NCBI GenBank assembly: GCA_903856875.1
Contig: CAIODE010000020.1
Span: 1 to 9,915 of the forward strand
Reading direction: 5' to 3'
Source: an uncultured Burkholderiales bacterium
GTDB taxonomy: Bacteria > Pseudomonadota > Gammaproteobacteria > Burkholderiales > Burkholderiaceae_C
DNA length: 9,915 nucleotides
Under the pieces are notes generated by a model that was not told the DNA's origin, did not search any database, and saw only the letters and a list, made by a program, of their open reading frames with translations. Position 1 is the first letter of the stretch. Every line of letters starts with the position of its first letter. The position numbers and the translations under genes were made by a program. Below are positions 1 through 6,987 of this stretch, in pieces.

Positions 1-409
1 CAGCTACACCCGCAAAGACAAACACGAAGTGGCTTTGGACCAGGAAAAGATGTACACCTACTTTCCTCGGTTGAAAGAACGGCGCAATCAACAAGCGGGC
101 ACACTTTCCGGTGGTGAGCAACAAATGCTGGCCATTGCAAGGGCCCTCATGTTGCGCCCTAGATTGCTGCTACTCGACGAGCCCTCGTTTGGCTTAGCAC
201 CACTTATTGTGCGAGAGATTTTTGACATCATGCAGACCATCAACCAAACCGACAAAGTGACCATTTTATTGGTAGAGCAAAACGCTGCCATGGCACTCGA
301 TTTGGCAAATTACGCCTACCTTTTGGAAACCGGCAAACTGGTTTTGTCGGGTCTTTCGAAAGATCTGAAACAAGACGAAGCTGTTCGTCGCTCTTACCTC
401 GGCCACTGA
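1..409 (+). CDS. livF: Branched-chain amino acid-type ABC transporter ATPase LivF (C-terminal part, 5' end off window)
   Basis: This is the cytoplasmic ATPase subunit of a HAAT-family importer; with LivG it would power the LivH/LivM channel. The frame is open from base 2, so the gene starts left of the window and about 135 C-terminal residues are seen. The ABC signature LSGGEQQ lies at 104-124, directly followed by the Walker B segment LLLLDEP (164-184) and a D-loop-like SFGLAP. The switch region reads VEQN, with Gln where most ABC ATPases have His. That is usual for LivF and separates it from LivG, which has VEHD. The tail ([10 protein letters not shown]) is a typical LivF C-terminus. Walker A and the Q-loop are outside the window. 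The stop is 10 nt before livH, so the genes are co-transcribed. A GTG at 29 is an internal Val codon, not the start. The family call is secure; the transported substrate is not known and need not be an amino acid. Confidence 0.95.
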   Translation, partial: SYTRKDKHEVALDQEKMYTYFPRLKERRNQQAGTLSGGEQQMLAIARALMLRPRLLLLDEPSFGLAPLIVREIFDIMQTINQTDKVTILLVEQNAAMALDLANYAYLLETGKLVLSGLSKDLKQDEAVRRSYLGH

Positions 410-419
410 GAACACCAAC

Positions 420-1292
420 ATGGAAACCTTCATTCACCAAGTTGTTGCTGGCATTGCCACAGGCGGGGTTTACGCCAGCCTTGCCTTGGCGCTCGTGATG
501 ATTTACCAATCGACACACCACATCAATTTTGCGCAAGGCGAAATTGCCATGTTTGCGACCTACATGGCGTGGACCTTGATCAACGCAGGCGTCTCCTACT
601 GGCTGGCTTTCGTTTGCACCATTCTGCTGTCATTTAGCTTGGGGGTTTTGATTCAGCGCATCATCATTCGTCCCGTTGAAAATGCGCCGGTGCTTAACAT
701 CGTGGTGGTCTTCATTGGCCTTTTGGTCATCCTGAACAGCATTGCGGGTTGGATCTTCACTTACACCATCAAAGCTTTTCCATCGCCTTTTCCCAAAGAG
801 CCACCGTTTGGTTTGTATTTCATTTCATCTCACGAACTGGGCTCCATTGGAGTCACCATGGTGCTTCTGTTTTTGCTCTATGGCTTTTTCAAGTTCACCC
901 CGCTGGGGCTGGCCATGCGCGCAGCAGCGCAAAATCCAGACTCTAGCCGCTTGGTGGGTATCCGCGTCGGTTGGATGTTGGCCTTGGGCTGGGGGCTTGC
1001 AGCCGCCATTGGGTCTGTTGCGGGCATGATGATTGCGCCAGTGGTGTTTCTTGAACCCAACATGATGTCGGGAATTTTGCTTTATGCCTTTGCTGCGGCA
1101 TTGGTGGGGGGCATTGACAGTCCTGGGGGCGCGGTGTTGGGCGGGTTTATCGTTGGCATTCTGGAAAATATTCTAGGTGCCTACGTCATCGGCACAGAAC
1201 TCAAGTTGTCGGTCGCTTTGGTATTGATCATTGTTGTGCTCACTATCAAACCTGCTGGCCTGTTCGGTAAAGTGATTGTTTCAAGGGTCTGA
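420..1292 (+). CDS. livH: Branched-chain amino acid-type ABC transporter permease LivH
   Basis: This is an inner-membrane permease of a HAAT importer, 290 aa, the normal family length. It forms the translocation path as a heterodimer with LivM. The protein is almost entirely hydrophobic helices. Near the N-terminus it carries the LivH hallmark INFAQGEIAMFATY, following a MIYQST segment. A cytoplasmic EAA-like coupling loop that contacts the ATPases begins at about residue 165 (AMRAAAQNPDSSRLVGI). Late glycine-rich segments (LVGGIDSPGGAVLGG) and the end KPAGLFGKVIVSRV are also typical. The ATG at 420 is 10 nt after the livF stop. No strong Shine-Dalgarno sequence is visible, so translation may be coupled to livF. 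The gene ends 5 nt before livM. No defects are seen. The family is certain; the substrate is unknown. Confidence 0.95.
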   Translation: METFIHQVVAGIATGGVYASLALALVMIYQSTHHINFAQGEIAMFATYMAWTLINAGVSYWLAFVCTILLSFSLGVLIQRIIIRPVENAPVLNIVVVFIGLLVILNSIAGWIFTYTIKAFPSPFPKEPPFGLYFISSHELGSIGVTMVLLFLLYGFFKFTPLGLAMRAAAQNPDSSRLVGIRVGWMLALGWGLAAAIGSVAGMMIAPVVFLEPNMMSGILLYAFAAALVGGIDSPGGAVLGGFIVGILENILGAYVIGTELKLSVALVLIIVVLTIKPAGLFGKVIVSRV

Positions 1293-1297
1293 ATTAG

Positions 1298-2287
1298 ATG
1301 TCTTCCAATCTACCATCTACCGAAAATTCGATCCCATGGCTTCGAATCGTGTTGGGCATGATCGCAGCCTGCGTCTTGCCCTTTTTCATCTCCAACTACC
1401 ATGTCTTTCAAGCTTCCATGGTCTTGAGCTATGCCATTGCGTTGGTGGGAATGAATATCCTGATTGGTTACAGTGGCCAAATCTCTTTGGGACATGGTGC
1501 CTTTTTGGCCATCGGGGCCTACACCAGTGCCATCCTGATGGACAAAATGGACATCCCCTATTGGATGACTATACCGATTGCTGCCTTCGTCTGTCTGGTG
1601 GTTGGATTTTTGTTTGGCCTACCCGCCTTGCGACTAGAGGGGCACTACTTGGCCCTTGCCACGTTTGCTCTGGCTGTTGCTTTACCGCAGTTGCTCAAGT
1701 TTAAACATCTAGAGTTTCTGACGGGTGGCGTGCAAGGTATTGTGATCATGAAACCTGACCCGCCTTGGCAGACCTTGTTTGGGTTGAAACTCAACTCAGA
1801 CCGTTGGCTTTATTTCTTTACCTTGGCAGTCACCGTGGTGATGTTCGTCATTGGTTGGAACCTCATTCGCGGTCGAGTCGGCCGTGCTCTGATTGCCATC
1901 CGCGACCAACCGATTGCTGCTGCCTCTATGGGCATCAACACACCCCTGTACAAAAGTTTGGCTTTCGGTGTGAGCGCCATGTTTACAGGCGTGGCGGGTG
2001 CATTGAGCGCTATTTTGGTGGCCTTTGTAGCACCCGACAGTTTCACCGTTTTTCTGTCGATCACATTGCTGGTTGGCATGGTGATTGGCGGTGTAACTTC
2101 TTTGCCTGGTGCATTGTATGGCGCGATATTCATCCAGTTCATTCCCAACATCGCTGACCAGATTTCCAAAGCCGCCCCTTGGGCCATCTATGGAACCATG
2201 TTAATCCTGTTTATGTACACCATGCCCACTGGTATTGCGGGTGCCCTCCGTTTGTTAGGCGAGAAGTTTCGCCCAACTCGCTCTTGA
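1298..2287 (+). CDS. livM: Branched-chain amino acid-type ABC transporter permease LivM
   Basis: This is the second inner-membrane permease of the importer, 329 aa. After a short polar N-terminus come hydrophobic helices and the LivM signature GYSGQISLGHGAF at residues 57-69. The EAA-like coupling loop starts at about residue 199 (IAIRDQPIAAASMGIN). A later GVAGALSAILVAF segment and GGVTSLPGALYGA near the C-terminus complete the family pattern. The ATG at 1298 follows the livH stop by 5 nt, so translational coupling is likely. The stop at 2285-2287 is 32 nt before the binding-protein start. Length and motifs are intact. In LivM proteins of some organisms the permease is fused to LivG; here the protein ends after the membrane domain, so it is the stand-alone form. 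Confidence 0.95.
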   Translation: MSSNLPSTENSIPWLRIVLGMIAACVLPFFISNYHVFQASMVLSYAIALVGMNILIGYSGQISLGHGAFLAIGAYTSAILMDKMDIPYWMTIPIAAFVCLVVGFLFGLPALRLEGHYLALATFALAVALPQLLKFKHLEFLTGGVQGIVIMKPDPPWQTLFGLKLNSDRWLYFFTLAVTVVMFVIGWNLIRGRVGRALIAIRDQPIAAASMGINTPLYKSLAFGVSAMFTGVAGALSAILVAFVAPDSFTVFLSITLLVGMVIGGVTSLPGALYGAIFIQFIPNIADQISKAAPWAIYGTMLILFMYTMPTGIAGALRLLGEKFRPTRS

Positions 2288-2319
2288 TTTTCAACCCTTT
2301 CTCTCAACCAAGGACCACC

Positions 2320-3531
2320 ATGAAAAAGAGACAATTTGCCCTAACTGCTCTGTGCATTTCCCTCATTGGCTTTGCCTTACCGGCCGCCGCGCAAAAAAAA
2401 TACGATCCTGGTGCCAGCGACACTGAAATTAAAATTGGTCAAACCATGCCTTACAGCGGCCCAGCTTCGGCATATGGCACGATTGGCAAAGTGCAGGCTG
2501 CTTACTTCAAACAACTCAACGAACAAGGTGGCGTCAACGGCCGCAAGATCAACTTCATCAGCCTTGACGATGGCTACAGCCCGCCCAAAACGGTGGAGAT
2601 GATTCGTCGGCTGGTTGAGCAAGATGAAGTCTTGTTGACCCTGGGCACCTTGGGCACACCATCCAATACCGCAATTCACAAGTACATGAATACCAAGAAA
2701 GTGCCGCACATGTTCTTGGCCACGGGCGCATCGAAGTGGAACGATCCGAAAAACAATCCTTGGACCATTGGTTTCAACCCCAATTACCACTCCGAAGGCA
2801 AGCTGTATGCACAGCATATTCTGGCCAACAAGCCGAATGCCAAAATTGCGGTACTGATGCAAAATGACGACTACGGCAAGGACTACTTCAACGGCTTCAA
2901 AGAAGGCTTGGGCGCTAAAGCTGCAAGCATGATTGTTTCCCAAGCTACCTATGAAGTGACAGATCCAACCATCGACTCTCAAATCGTCACGCTCAAGGGC
3001 TCGGGTGCCGACACCTTCTTCAACATCACTACACCCAAGTTTGCAGCGCAGGCCATTCGCAAGGTCAGTGAAGTGGGATGGAAACCCACCCACTACCTGA
3101 ACCAAGTCTCTGCTTCGGTGGGTAGCGTCTTAAAGCCAGCAGGGCTGGATGTCTCTGTGGGCTTGATTTCAATGAACTACATCAAAGAAGGTGCAGATGC
3201 TCGCTGGGACAACGACCCAACGATGAAGGACTTCAAAGCATTGATCAAAAAATACGCGCCTGAAGTCAGTGCAGACGATGGCAATGCCACCTACGGCTAT
3301 GCAGTGGCTCAGATGATGGTACAGGTGCTTAAGCAGGCGGGTGACAACCTGACCCGCGAGAACGTCATGAAACAAGCCGCCAGCATCAAGGACTTTCAAG
3401 TCCCGATGGCCTTGCCTGGCGTACTGGCTAGCACATCAGCAACTGATTTTGCCTTGTTCCAAACCATGCAATTGGTGAAATTTGACGGCAAGAATTGGGT
3501 CGATTTTGGCAAGCCAGTTGCTGTCCAATAA
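2320..3531 (+). CDS. Periplasmic substrate-binding protein of the HAAT ABC transporter (LivK-like, Periplasmic_binding_6 type)
   Basis: This is the periplasmic binding protein that delivers ligand to LivH/LivM, 403 aa. The ATG at 2320 is preferred because an AAGGA Shine-Dalgarno site (2310-2314) sits 5 nt upstream and the encoded N-terminus is a clear Sec signal peptide: MKKR, a hydrophobic core, then PAAA with likely cleavage after Ala24. The frame is open further upstream into livM, but that stretch has no signal character. The mature protein begins with the family pattern of a short charged strand (EIKIGQTMPYSGP, then GTIGKVQAAYFKQLNEQGGVNGR). It also has a TLGTLGTPSN segment, which in this family lies at the ligand cleft, and a central hinge-region ALGAxx-like stretch. 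Family members from soil and freshwater betaproteobacteria bind amino acids, amides, aromatic acids and other carboxylates. The adjacent CoA ligase makes a carboxylic acid ligand plausible, which is inference. Confidence 0.9.
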   Translation: MKKRQFALTALCISLIGFALPAAAQKKYDPGASDTEIKIGQTMPYSGPASAYGTIGKVQAAYFKQLNEQGGVNGRKINFISLDDGYSPPKTVEMIRRLVEQDEVLLTLGTLGTPSNTAIHKYMNTKKVPHMFLATGASKWNDPKNNPWTIGFNPNYHSEGKLYAQHILANKPNAKIAVLMQNDDYGKDYFNGFKEGLGAKAASMIVSQATYEVTDPTIDSQIVTLKGSGADTFFNITTPKFAAQAIRKVSEVGWKPTHYLNQVSASVGSVLKPAGLDVSVGLISMNYIKEGADARWDNDPTMKDFKALIKKYAPEVSADDGNATYGYAVAQMMVQVLKQAGDNLTRENVMKQAASIKDFQVPMALPGVLASTSATDFALFQTMQLVKFDGKNWVDFGKPVAVQ

Positions 3532-3546
3532 TTCACTCAAGCATCC

Positions 3547-3577
3547 AAAAAAAATGCCGCATTTCGCGGCATTTTTT
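3547..3577 (+). terminator. Intrinsic terminator after the binding-protein gene
   Basis: A perfect inverted repeat pairs 12-nt arms at 3549-3560 and 3566-3577 around a 5-nt loop (ATTTC). The core stem is TGCCGC/GCGGCA, flanked by an A run (3547-3554) on the left and six T on the right. This gives a GC stem followed by a U tract on either strand. It lies 15 nt after the stop of the transporter operon and 33 nt before the ligase start, so it should stop or reduce read-through from the transporter into the ligase gene. Confidence 0.9.
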
Positions 3578-3596
3578 ATCTCTGCGATCCACCATA

Positions 3597-3602
3597 GAGG
3601 AG
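3597..3602 (+). promoter_or_regulatory. Ribosome binding site of the CoA ligase gene
   Basis: GAGGAG lies 7 nt before the ATG at 3610. It decides that start over the in-frame ATG at 3640, which has no comparable site upstream. Confidence 0.75.
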
Positions 3603-3609
3603 ACAAGGC

Positions 3610-5169
3610 ATGAAGTCACAAGTCCATCAAGGCTGCAGCATGGGCGATCTGATCATCACCGCCGTTCAACGGGGTGGCGATCGGGATGCCTTTGTGTTGG
3701 GCGACTTGCACATCACCTACCGTGAAATGGGGCGTCAACTCAGTCAGATCATTCAGGTCTTCGATAGCATGGGCCTGCAGCACGGTCAAACCATTGCCAC
3801 CTTGTCGACCAATCGACCGCACGCCTTTCTTATTTCGGCGGCGGCCTATGTCATGGGCTTGCGCGTGGTGTGGATGAATCCTATGTCTTCACCTGACGAT
3901 CATCTTTATCAGGTCGAAGACGCGCAAGTGCAATTTTTGATCGTGGAGCCTCATAGTTTTGGCGATCGTGCCTTGAAGATTGTTCAATCAATAGACCGAC
4001 CTTTAACTGTTCTTGGGTTTGGGCCTTGGGCCGAGCAAACCGATTTGTTCAACCTCATGGCAGATTGCACGCCACAGAATCTGGTTTCACGCAGCCAAGA
4101 AGCTGATGATTGCGTTTTGATATACACCGGGGGCACCACTGGCAAACCCAAGGGCGTATTGCACAATCATCGGGTGATGGTGGCCATGGTGATGATGCAA
4201 ATGGCCGATTTTGATTGGCCTGACAATCCACGCTTTTTGGCGATGACACCCATCACACACGCCGCCGGCGCCTTAATTCCACCCGTGCTCATGCGCTCGG
4301 GAACGGTCATCATGCACCCTGGCTTCAATGTCAAAACCTTTTGCACACTGGTAGAGAGTCACCGAGTTAACTGCACCTTCATGGTTCCCACCATGATTTA
4401 TGTCTTGCTTGACTCGCCGGTACGAAAAGACCATGACCTGAGCAGTTTAGAAACCTTGATCTATGGCGCCGCCTCTATCACGCCTGCACGCTTGCAGGAG
4501 GGTATTGCAGAACTGGGTCCGATCTTCATGCAACTCTACGGCCAGTCGGAAGCTCCCATGGCAATGACAGTCTTGCACAAGCATGAACATGATCCCGTTC
4601 ACTATCCGCACCGCTTGAGTTCATGTGGTACCCCAGTGGTTGGCATTCAACTGGCCCTGCTTGACGAGCAAGGCCAAGAAGTGCCTACCGGAGAGGTGGG
4701 CGAAATATGCGTTCGGGGGCCACTGGTGATGCAAGAATATATTCACAAACCAAATGAAAACGCAGTGGCGTTTCGACATGGTTGGCTCTATTCAGGCGAT
4801 CTTGCTAGACGCGATGCCGACGGGTATCTGTACATTGTCGACCGCTCCAAGGACATGGTGATCACGGGTGGCTTCAATGTCTATCCTCGAGAAATTGAAG
4901 ATGTGCTGGCCACTCACCCGGCGGTAGCCGCTGTTGCGGTGGTGGGAGCACCTCATGAAAAGTGGGGAGAGGCAGTGCACGCGGTCGTTGTTTGGCGGGC
5001 TGGCCAAGTTGCAGAGTGGGGCGAGCTCAGCGAGATGGTGCGGGTTAAGAAAGGCGCTATTCATGTTCCCAAATATTTTCACGCGGTAGGCCAATTGCTC
5101 ACAACGGGCCTAGGCAAGGTCGATAAAAAAGCTATTCGACTTCAGGTGCAAAGCTTCAAATCATTTTGA
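3610..5169 (+). CDS. AMP-dependent acyl-CoA synthetase/ligase (class I adenylate-forming family)
   Basis: The predicted reaction activates a carboxylic acid with ATP to an acyl-adenylate, then to the CoA thioester, in the cytoplasm. The 519-aa protein has the expected order of motifs. The phosphate loop is YTGGTTGKPKG at residues 172-182. The adenine-binding segment contains YGQSE at 310-314. YSGDL is at 394-398 with the ATP-ribose Asp. The hinge and C-terminal domain start around DRSKDMVITGGFNVYPREIE (GGFNVYPREIE at 420-430). The C-terminal catalytic lysine is in GLGKVDKK (Lys503). Length is normal for FadD/CaiC-like ligases, and nothing is missing. The segment MTPITHAAGALIPPV is typical of a branch acting on medium, branched or cyclic acids, but the acid cannot be assigned. 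A Liv-type importer precedes it, separated by a terminator, and an SDR follows 35 nt later. A methylmalonyl or aryl-acid ligase cannot be excluded. Confidence 0.92.
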   Translation: MKSQVHQGCSMGDLIITAVQRGGDRDAFVLGDLHITYREMGRQLSQIIQVFDSMGLQHGQTIATLSTNRPHAFLISAAAYVMGLRVVWMNPMSSPDDHLYQVEDAQVQFLIVEPHSFGDRALKIVQSIDRPLTVLGFGPWAEQTDLFNLMADCTPQNLVSRSQEADDCVLIYTGGTTGKPKGVLHNHRVMVAMVMMQMADFDWPDNPRFLAMTPITHAAGALIPPVLMRSGTVIMHPGFNVKTFCTLVESHRVNCTFMVPTMIYVLLDSPVRKDHDLSSLETLIYGAASITPARLQEGIAELGPIFMQLYGQSEAPMAMTVLHKHEHDPVHYPHRLSSCGTPVVGIQLALLDEQGQEVPTGEVGEICVRGPLVMQEYIHKPNENAVAFRHGWLYSGDLARRDADGYLYIVDRSKDMVITGGFNVYPREIEDVLATHPAVAAVAVVGAPHEKWGEAVHAVVVWRAGQVAEWGELSEMVRVKKGAIHVPKYFHAVGQLLTTGLGKVDKKAIRLQVQSFKSF

Positions 5170-5192
5170 CTCTATCATCTGTAATTATGAAC

Positions 5193-5198
5193 AAAGGT
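5193..5198 (+). promoter_or_regulatory. Ribosome binding site of the SDR gene
   Basis: AAAGGT, with its AGG at 5195-5197, sits 7 nt before the ATG at 5205. The upstream in-frame ATG at 5187 and TTG at 5166 have no such site, so 5205 is taken as the start. Confidence 0.65.
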
Positions 5199-5204
5199 AT
5201 CAGT

Positions 5205-5990
5205 ATGCATAAAATTTCATATGGTCTCCGAGGTAAAGTTTGTCTGATCACTGGCGGTGCACAAGGTATTGGCGAAGCGTGTGCGCGTCTATTTGTGGAG
5301 GAAGGCGCGCATGTTGTCATTGTTGATATTCACAAAGAGCGAGGCGAAGCGCTTCAATCTCAATTGAAACAGCAAGGCCACGACGTTTTATTTATCGCCA
5401 GTGATATCGGTAGCAAAGTGGAAGTCGACGCCCTGATCAGTCAAGTGCTAGCCACCTATGGCCGGGTGGATGTTTTGGTCAGCAATGCAGGCATTTTCAA
5501 GGCCGCTCCATTTTTAGAAGTGACTGAAGAAGATTTTGATGCGGTCTTGCGTGTTAACTTAAGAGGGGCATTTTTGATCGGTCAGGCCGTAGCGCGTGTG
5601 ATGAAGCAAAAAGGGGGGGGCGCCATCGTTCACATGAGTTCTGTCAATGCCGTCTTGGCGATTCCTGAAATTGCATCCTATAACGTTAGCAAAGGTGGAC
5701 TTAACCAACTCACTAGAGCAATGGCGTTGGCATTGGCAGACGACGGTATTCGCGTCAATGCAGTTGCCCCAGGGACCATTGCAACGGAATTGGCCAGCAA
5801 AGCTGTGCTAACCAGTGATGAAGCGCGGCTCAAAATTCTTGGGCGTACACCCATGAAACGGCTGGGAGAACCTTCTGAAGTAGCCCATGTCGTGGCTTTT
5901 TTAGCCAGTGATGCAGCCAGCTATATCACCGGAGAAGTGATTACCGTGGATGGTGGGCGAATGGCTTTGAATTACACCGTGAAAATTTAA
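5205..5990 (+). CDS. Short-chain dehydrogenase/reductase (classical SDR, FabG-like)
   Basis: This is a cytoplasmic NAD(P)-dependent oxidoreductase, 261 aa from the chosen ATG, typical for a classical SDR. The cofactor motif TGGAQGIG is at residues 16-23. An Asp at the end of the second strand (VVIVD, Asp41) favours NAD over NADP. NAG is at 94-96. The catalytic tetrad is Asn118, Ser146, Tyr159 and Lys163 (YNVSK). The end has the usual ITGEVITVDGG. The gene follows the acyl-CoA ligase by 35 nt on the same strand and is probably in the same transcript, which suggests oxidation of a hydroxyacyl-CoA or cyclic alcohol intermediate derived from the acid the ligase activates. The substrate is not determined. 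A run of eight G at 5613-5620 encodes Gly-Gly-Gly after Lys136 and keeps the frame. The gene ends 11 nt from the end of the convergent downstream gene. Confidence 0.92.
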   Translation: MHKISYGLRGKVCLITGGAQGIGEACARLFVEEGAHVVIVDIHKERGEALQSQLKQQGHDVLFIASDIGSKVEVDALISQVLATYGRVDVLVSNAGIFKAAPFLEVTEEDFDAVLRVNLRGAFLIGQAVARVMKQKGGGAIVHMSSVNAVLAIPEIASYNVSKGGLNQLTRAMALALADDGIRVNAVAPGTIATELASKAVLTSDEARLKILGRTPMKRLGEPSEVAHVVAFLASDAASYITGEVITVDGGRMALNYTVKI

Positions 5991-6001
5991 ACTCCAAGTT
6001 T

Positions 6002-6937
6002 TTACCTTTTCTCAGATTGATACACAAGCTCCGCTGCAATGAGATCTAGGGAAGCAAATCCGACCGATTTGAAAACGGTAATGGCCTGATCATCCTTGCG
6101 CCATGGACCAGAAGGATTAGACGCCAGTTCAGCCAGTTCACCTTCAATGCTTGAGGCCAAGATCTTTTTTTGTTGAATAGCTTGGTAGATTTCACCGCCT
6201 TTTTCCAACACAGCAGATCGATCATCTGCAAAAACTTGAACTTGGTTCATAAGCGCTGGTTCGGCTTCTGCCATCTGCGGTGTGAAGGCGCCTATAAGAC
6301 CCAAGTGCGTTCCAGGTTTGATCCATTGGGTGCGTATGAAAGGCACAGTGGCTGTTGTAACAGCTGCTACAACATCGGCTTGTTTTAAGGTTTCGCTTAA
6401 ATCTTCTGAGCAATGAGACTCTATGCCAAGCGTTTTGAGTTCAGCCACTGCAGCTAGCGCTTTGGGTTTTTGTCTTCCCCAAATCGAGATGTTTTTAAAT
6501 TGCATCACACTGGCATGTGCTTGAACCATCGGAACACACAAAGCGCCTGTGCCCAAGATGGCAAGAGTTTGACTGTTTTTTCGTGCAAGAATTTTGGCAG
6601 CTAAAGCTGCTGCTGCAGCAGTTCGGCGCAAAGTGAGTTCAGTTCCATCAATGACGGCAAGCGGCAAGCCATTTTCACAAGAAAGCAAAACATAAACGGC
6701 AGAAACTGTGGGACAGCCGATGGCTTTGTTGGAAGGCCATACAGAGACAAGCTTGACACCAAAAATTTCTTTAGCTTTCCAAGCTGGCATGATGAGCACA
6801 CAACTGGCATCATCATTGGGAGCGAAATAGCTTCGAGCAGGTGCTTGGATTGGCAATTGCAAGCCTCTGGTCAAGGCTTCAATAAGAAGAGGATAGGGCA
6901 AGGCTTTTTTAACAGCACTTGAATCAAAGTAGTCCAT
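6002..6937 (-). CDS. Ornithine cyclodeaminase/mu-crystallin family protein, probable NAD(P)H-dependent imine (ketimine) reductase
   Basis: A 311-aa protein read from the ATG at 6937 (MDYFDSSAVKKAL), a normal family N-terminus. A TTG at 6988 would add 17 residues and overlap the start of the divergent gene, so it is rejected. The family fold is visible: Lys62 in GVKLVSVWPSN, Arg105 in LTLRRTAAAAALAAK (the arginine that binds the substrate carboxylate in known members), and a Rossmann motif GTGALC at 129-134. ISIWGR follows, where Arg155 could contact a NADP phosphate. At 216-220 it has GAFTP. True ornithine cyclodeaminases have an Asp in this segment, while mu-crystallin, pyrroline-2-carboxylate reductases and related imine reductases have the F-T-P form. 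I therefore infer reduction of a cyclic or linear imino acid rather than cyclodeamination. The divergent DAO-type oxidoreductase could supply such imines. Alanine dehydrogenase-like activity is an alternative. Confidence 0.85.
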   Translation of the reverse strand: MDYFDSSAVKKALPYPLLIEALTRGLQLPIQAPARSYFAPNDDASCVLIMPAWKAKEIFGVKLVSVWPSNKAIGCPTVSAVYVLLSCENGLPLAVIDGTELTLRRTAAAAALAAKILARKNSQTLAILGTGALCVPMVQAHASVMQFKNISIWGRQKPKALAAVAELKTLGIESHCSEDLSETLKQADVVAAVTTATVPFIRTQWIKPGTHLGLIGAFTPQMAEAEPALMNQVQVFADDRSAVLEKGGEIYQAIQQKKILASSIEGELAELASNPSGPWRKDDQAITVFKSVGFASLDLIAAELVYQSEKR

Positions 6938-6987
6938 GGTATTTTTCGCTGTCAATATGTTGTATAAATCTGTTAAGTGTAGGCTCA
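6938..6987. promoter_or_regulatory. Divergent intergenic region with overlapping promoters of the imine reductase and FAD oxidoreductase genes
   Basis: Only 50 bp separate the two start codons, so both promoters and any operator must be here or inside the genes. The stretch is A/T-rich. On the plus strand TATAAA at 6963-6968 is a possible -10 element, without a good -35. On the minus strand TTGAGC (6988-6983) and TATACA with a 16-nt spacer are a weak candidate pair. An AGG at 6981-6983 may be the Shine-Dalgarno site for the plus-strand ATG at 6988. These assignments are by eye. Confidence 0.35.

Noticed and set aside
260..290. Missing switch His in LivF (VEQN)
   Set aside because: Gln at this place is the normal LivF pattern, not an inactivating change.
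2179..2319. N-terminal extension of the substrate-binding protein frame into livM
   Set aside because: The extension overlaps the livM 3' end and has no export signal, while the ATG at 2320 has a good Shine-Dalgarno site and starts a clear signal peptide.
2377..3105. Long open frame of 242 codons antisense to the binding-protein gene
   Set aside because: It lies wholly inside a well-supported gene, its protein shows no recognisable motif, and the composition is as expected for a shadow frame.
5166..5204. Earlier starts (TTG 5166, ATG 5187) for the SDR
   Set aside because: Neither has a ribosome binding site; the ATG at 5205 does, and it gives the usual distance to the TGxxxGIG motif.
6919..6987. 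Upstream start for the FAD oxidoreductase
   Set aside because: It would run into the divergent gene's coding start and put 23 unrelated residues ahead of the FAD-binding strand, which normally begins within about 10 residues.
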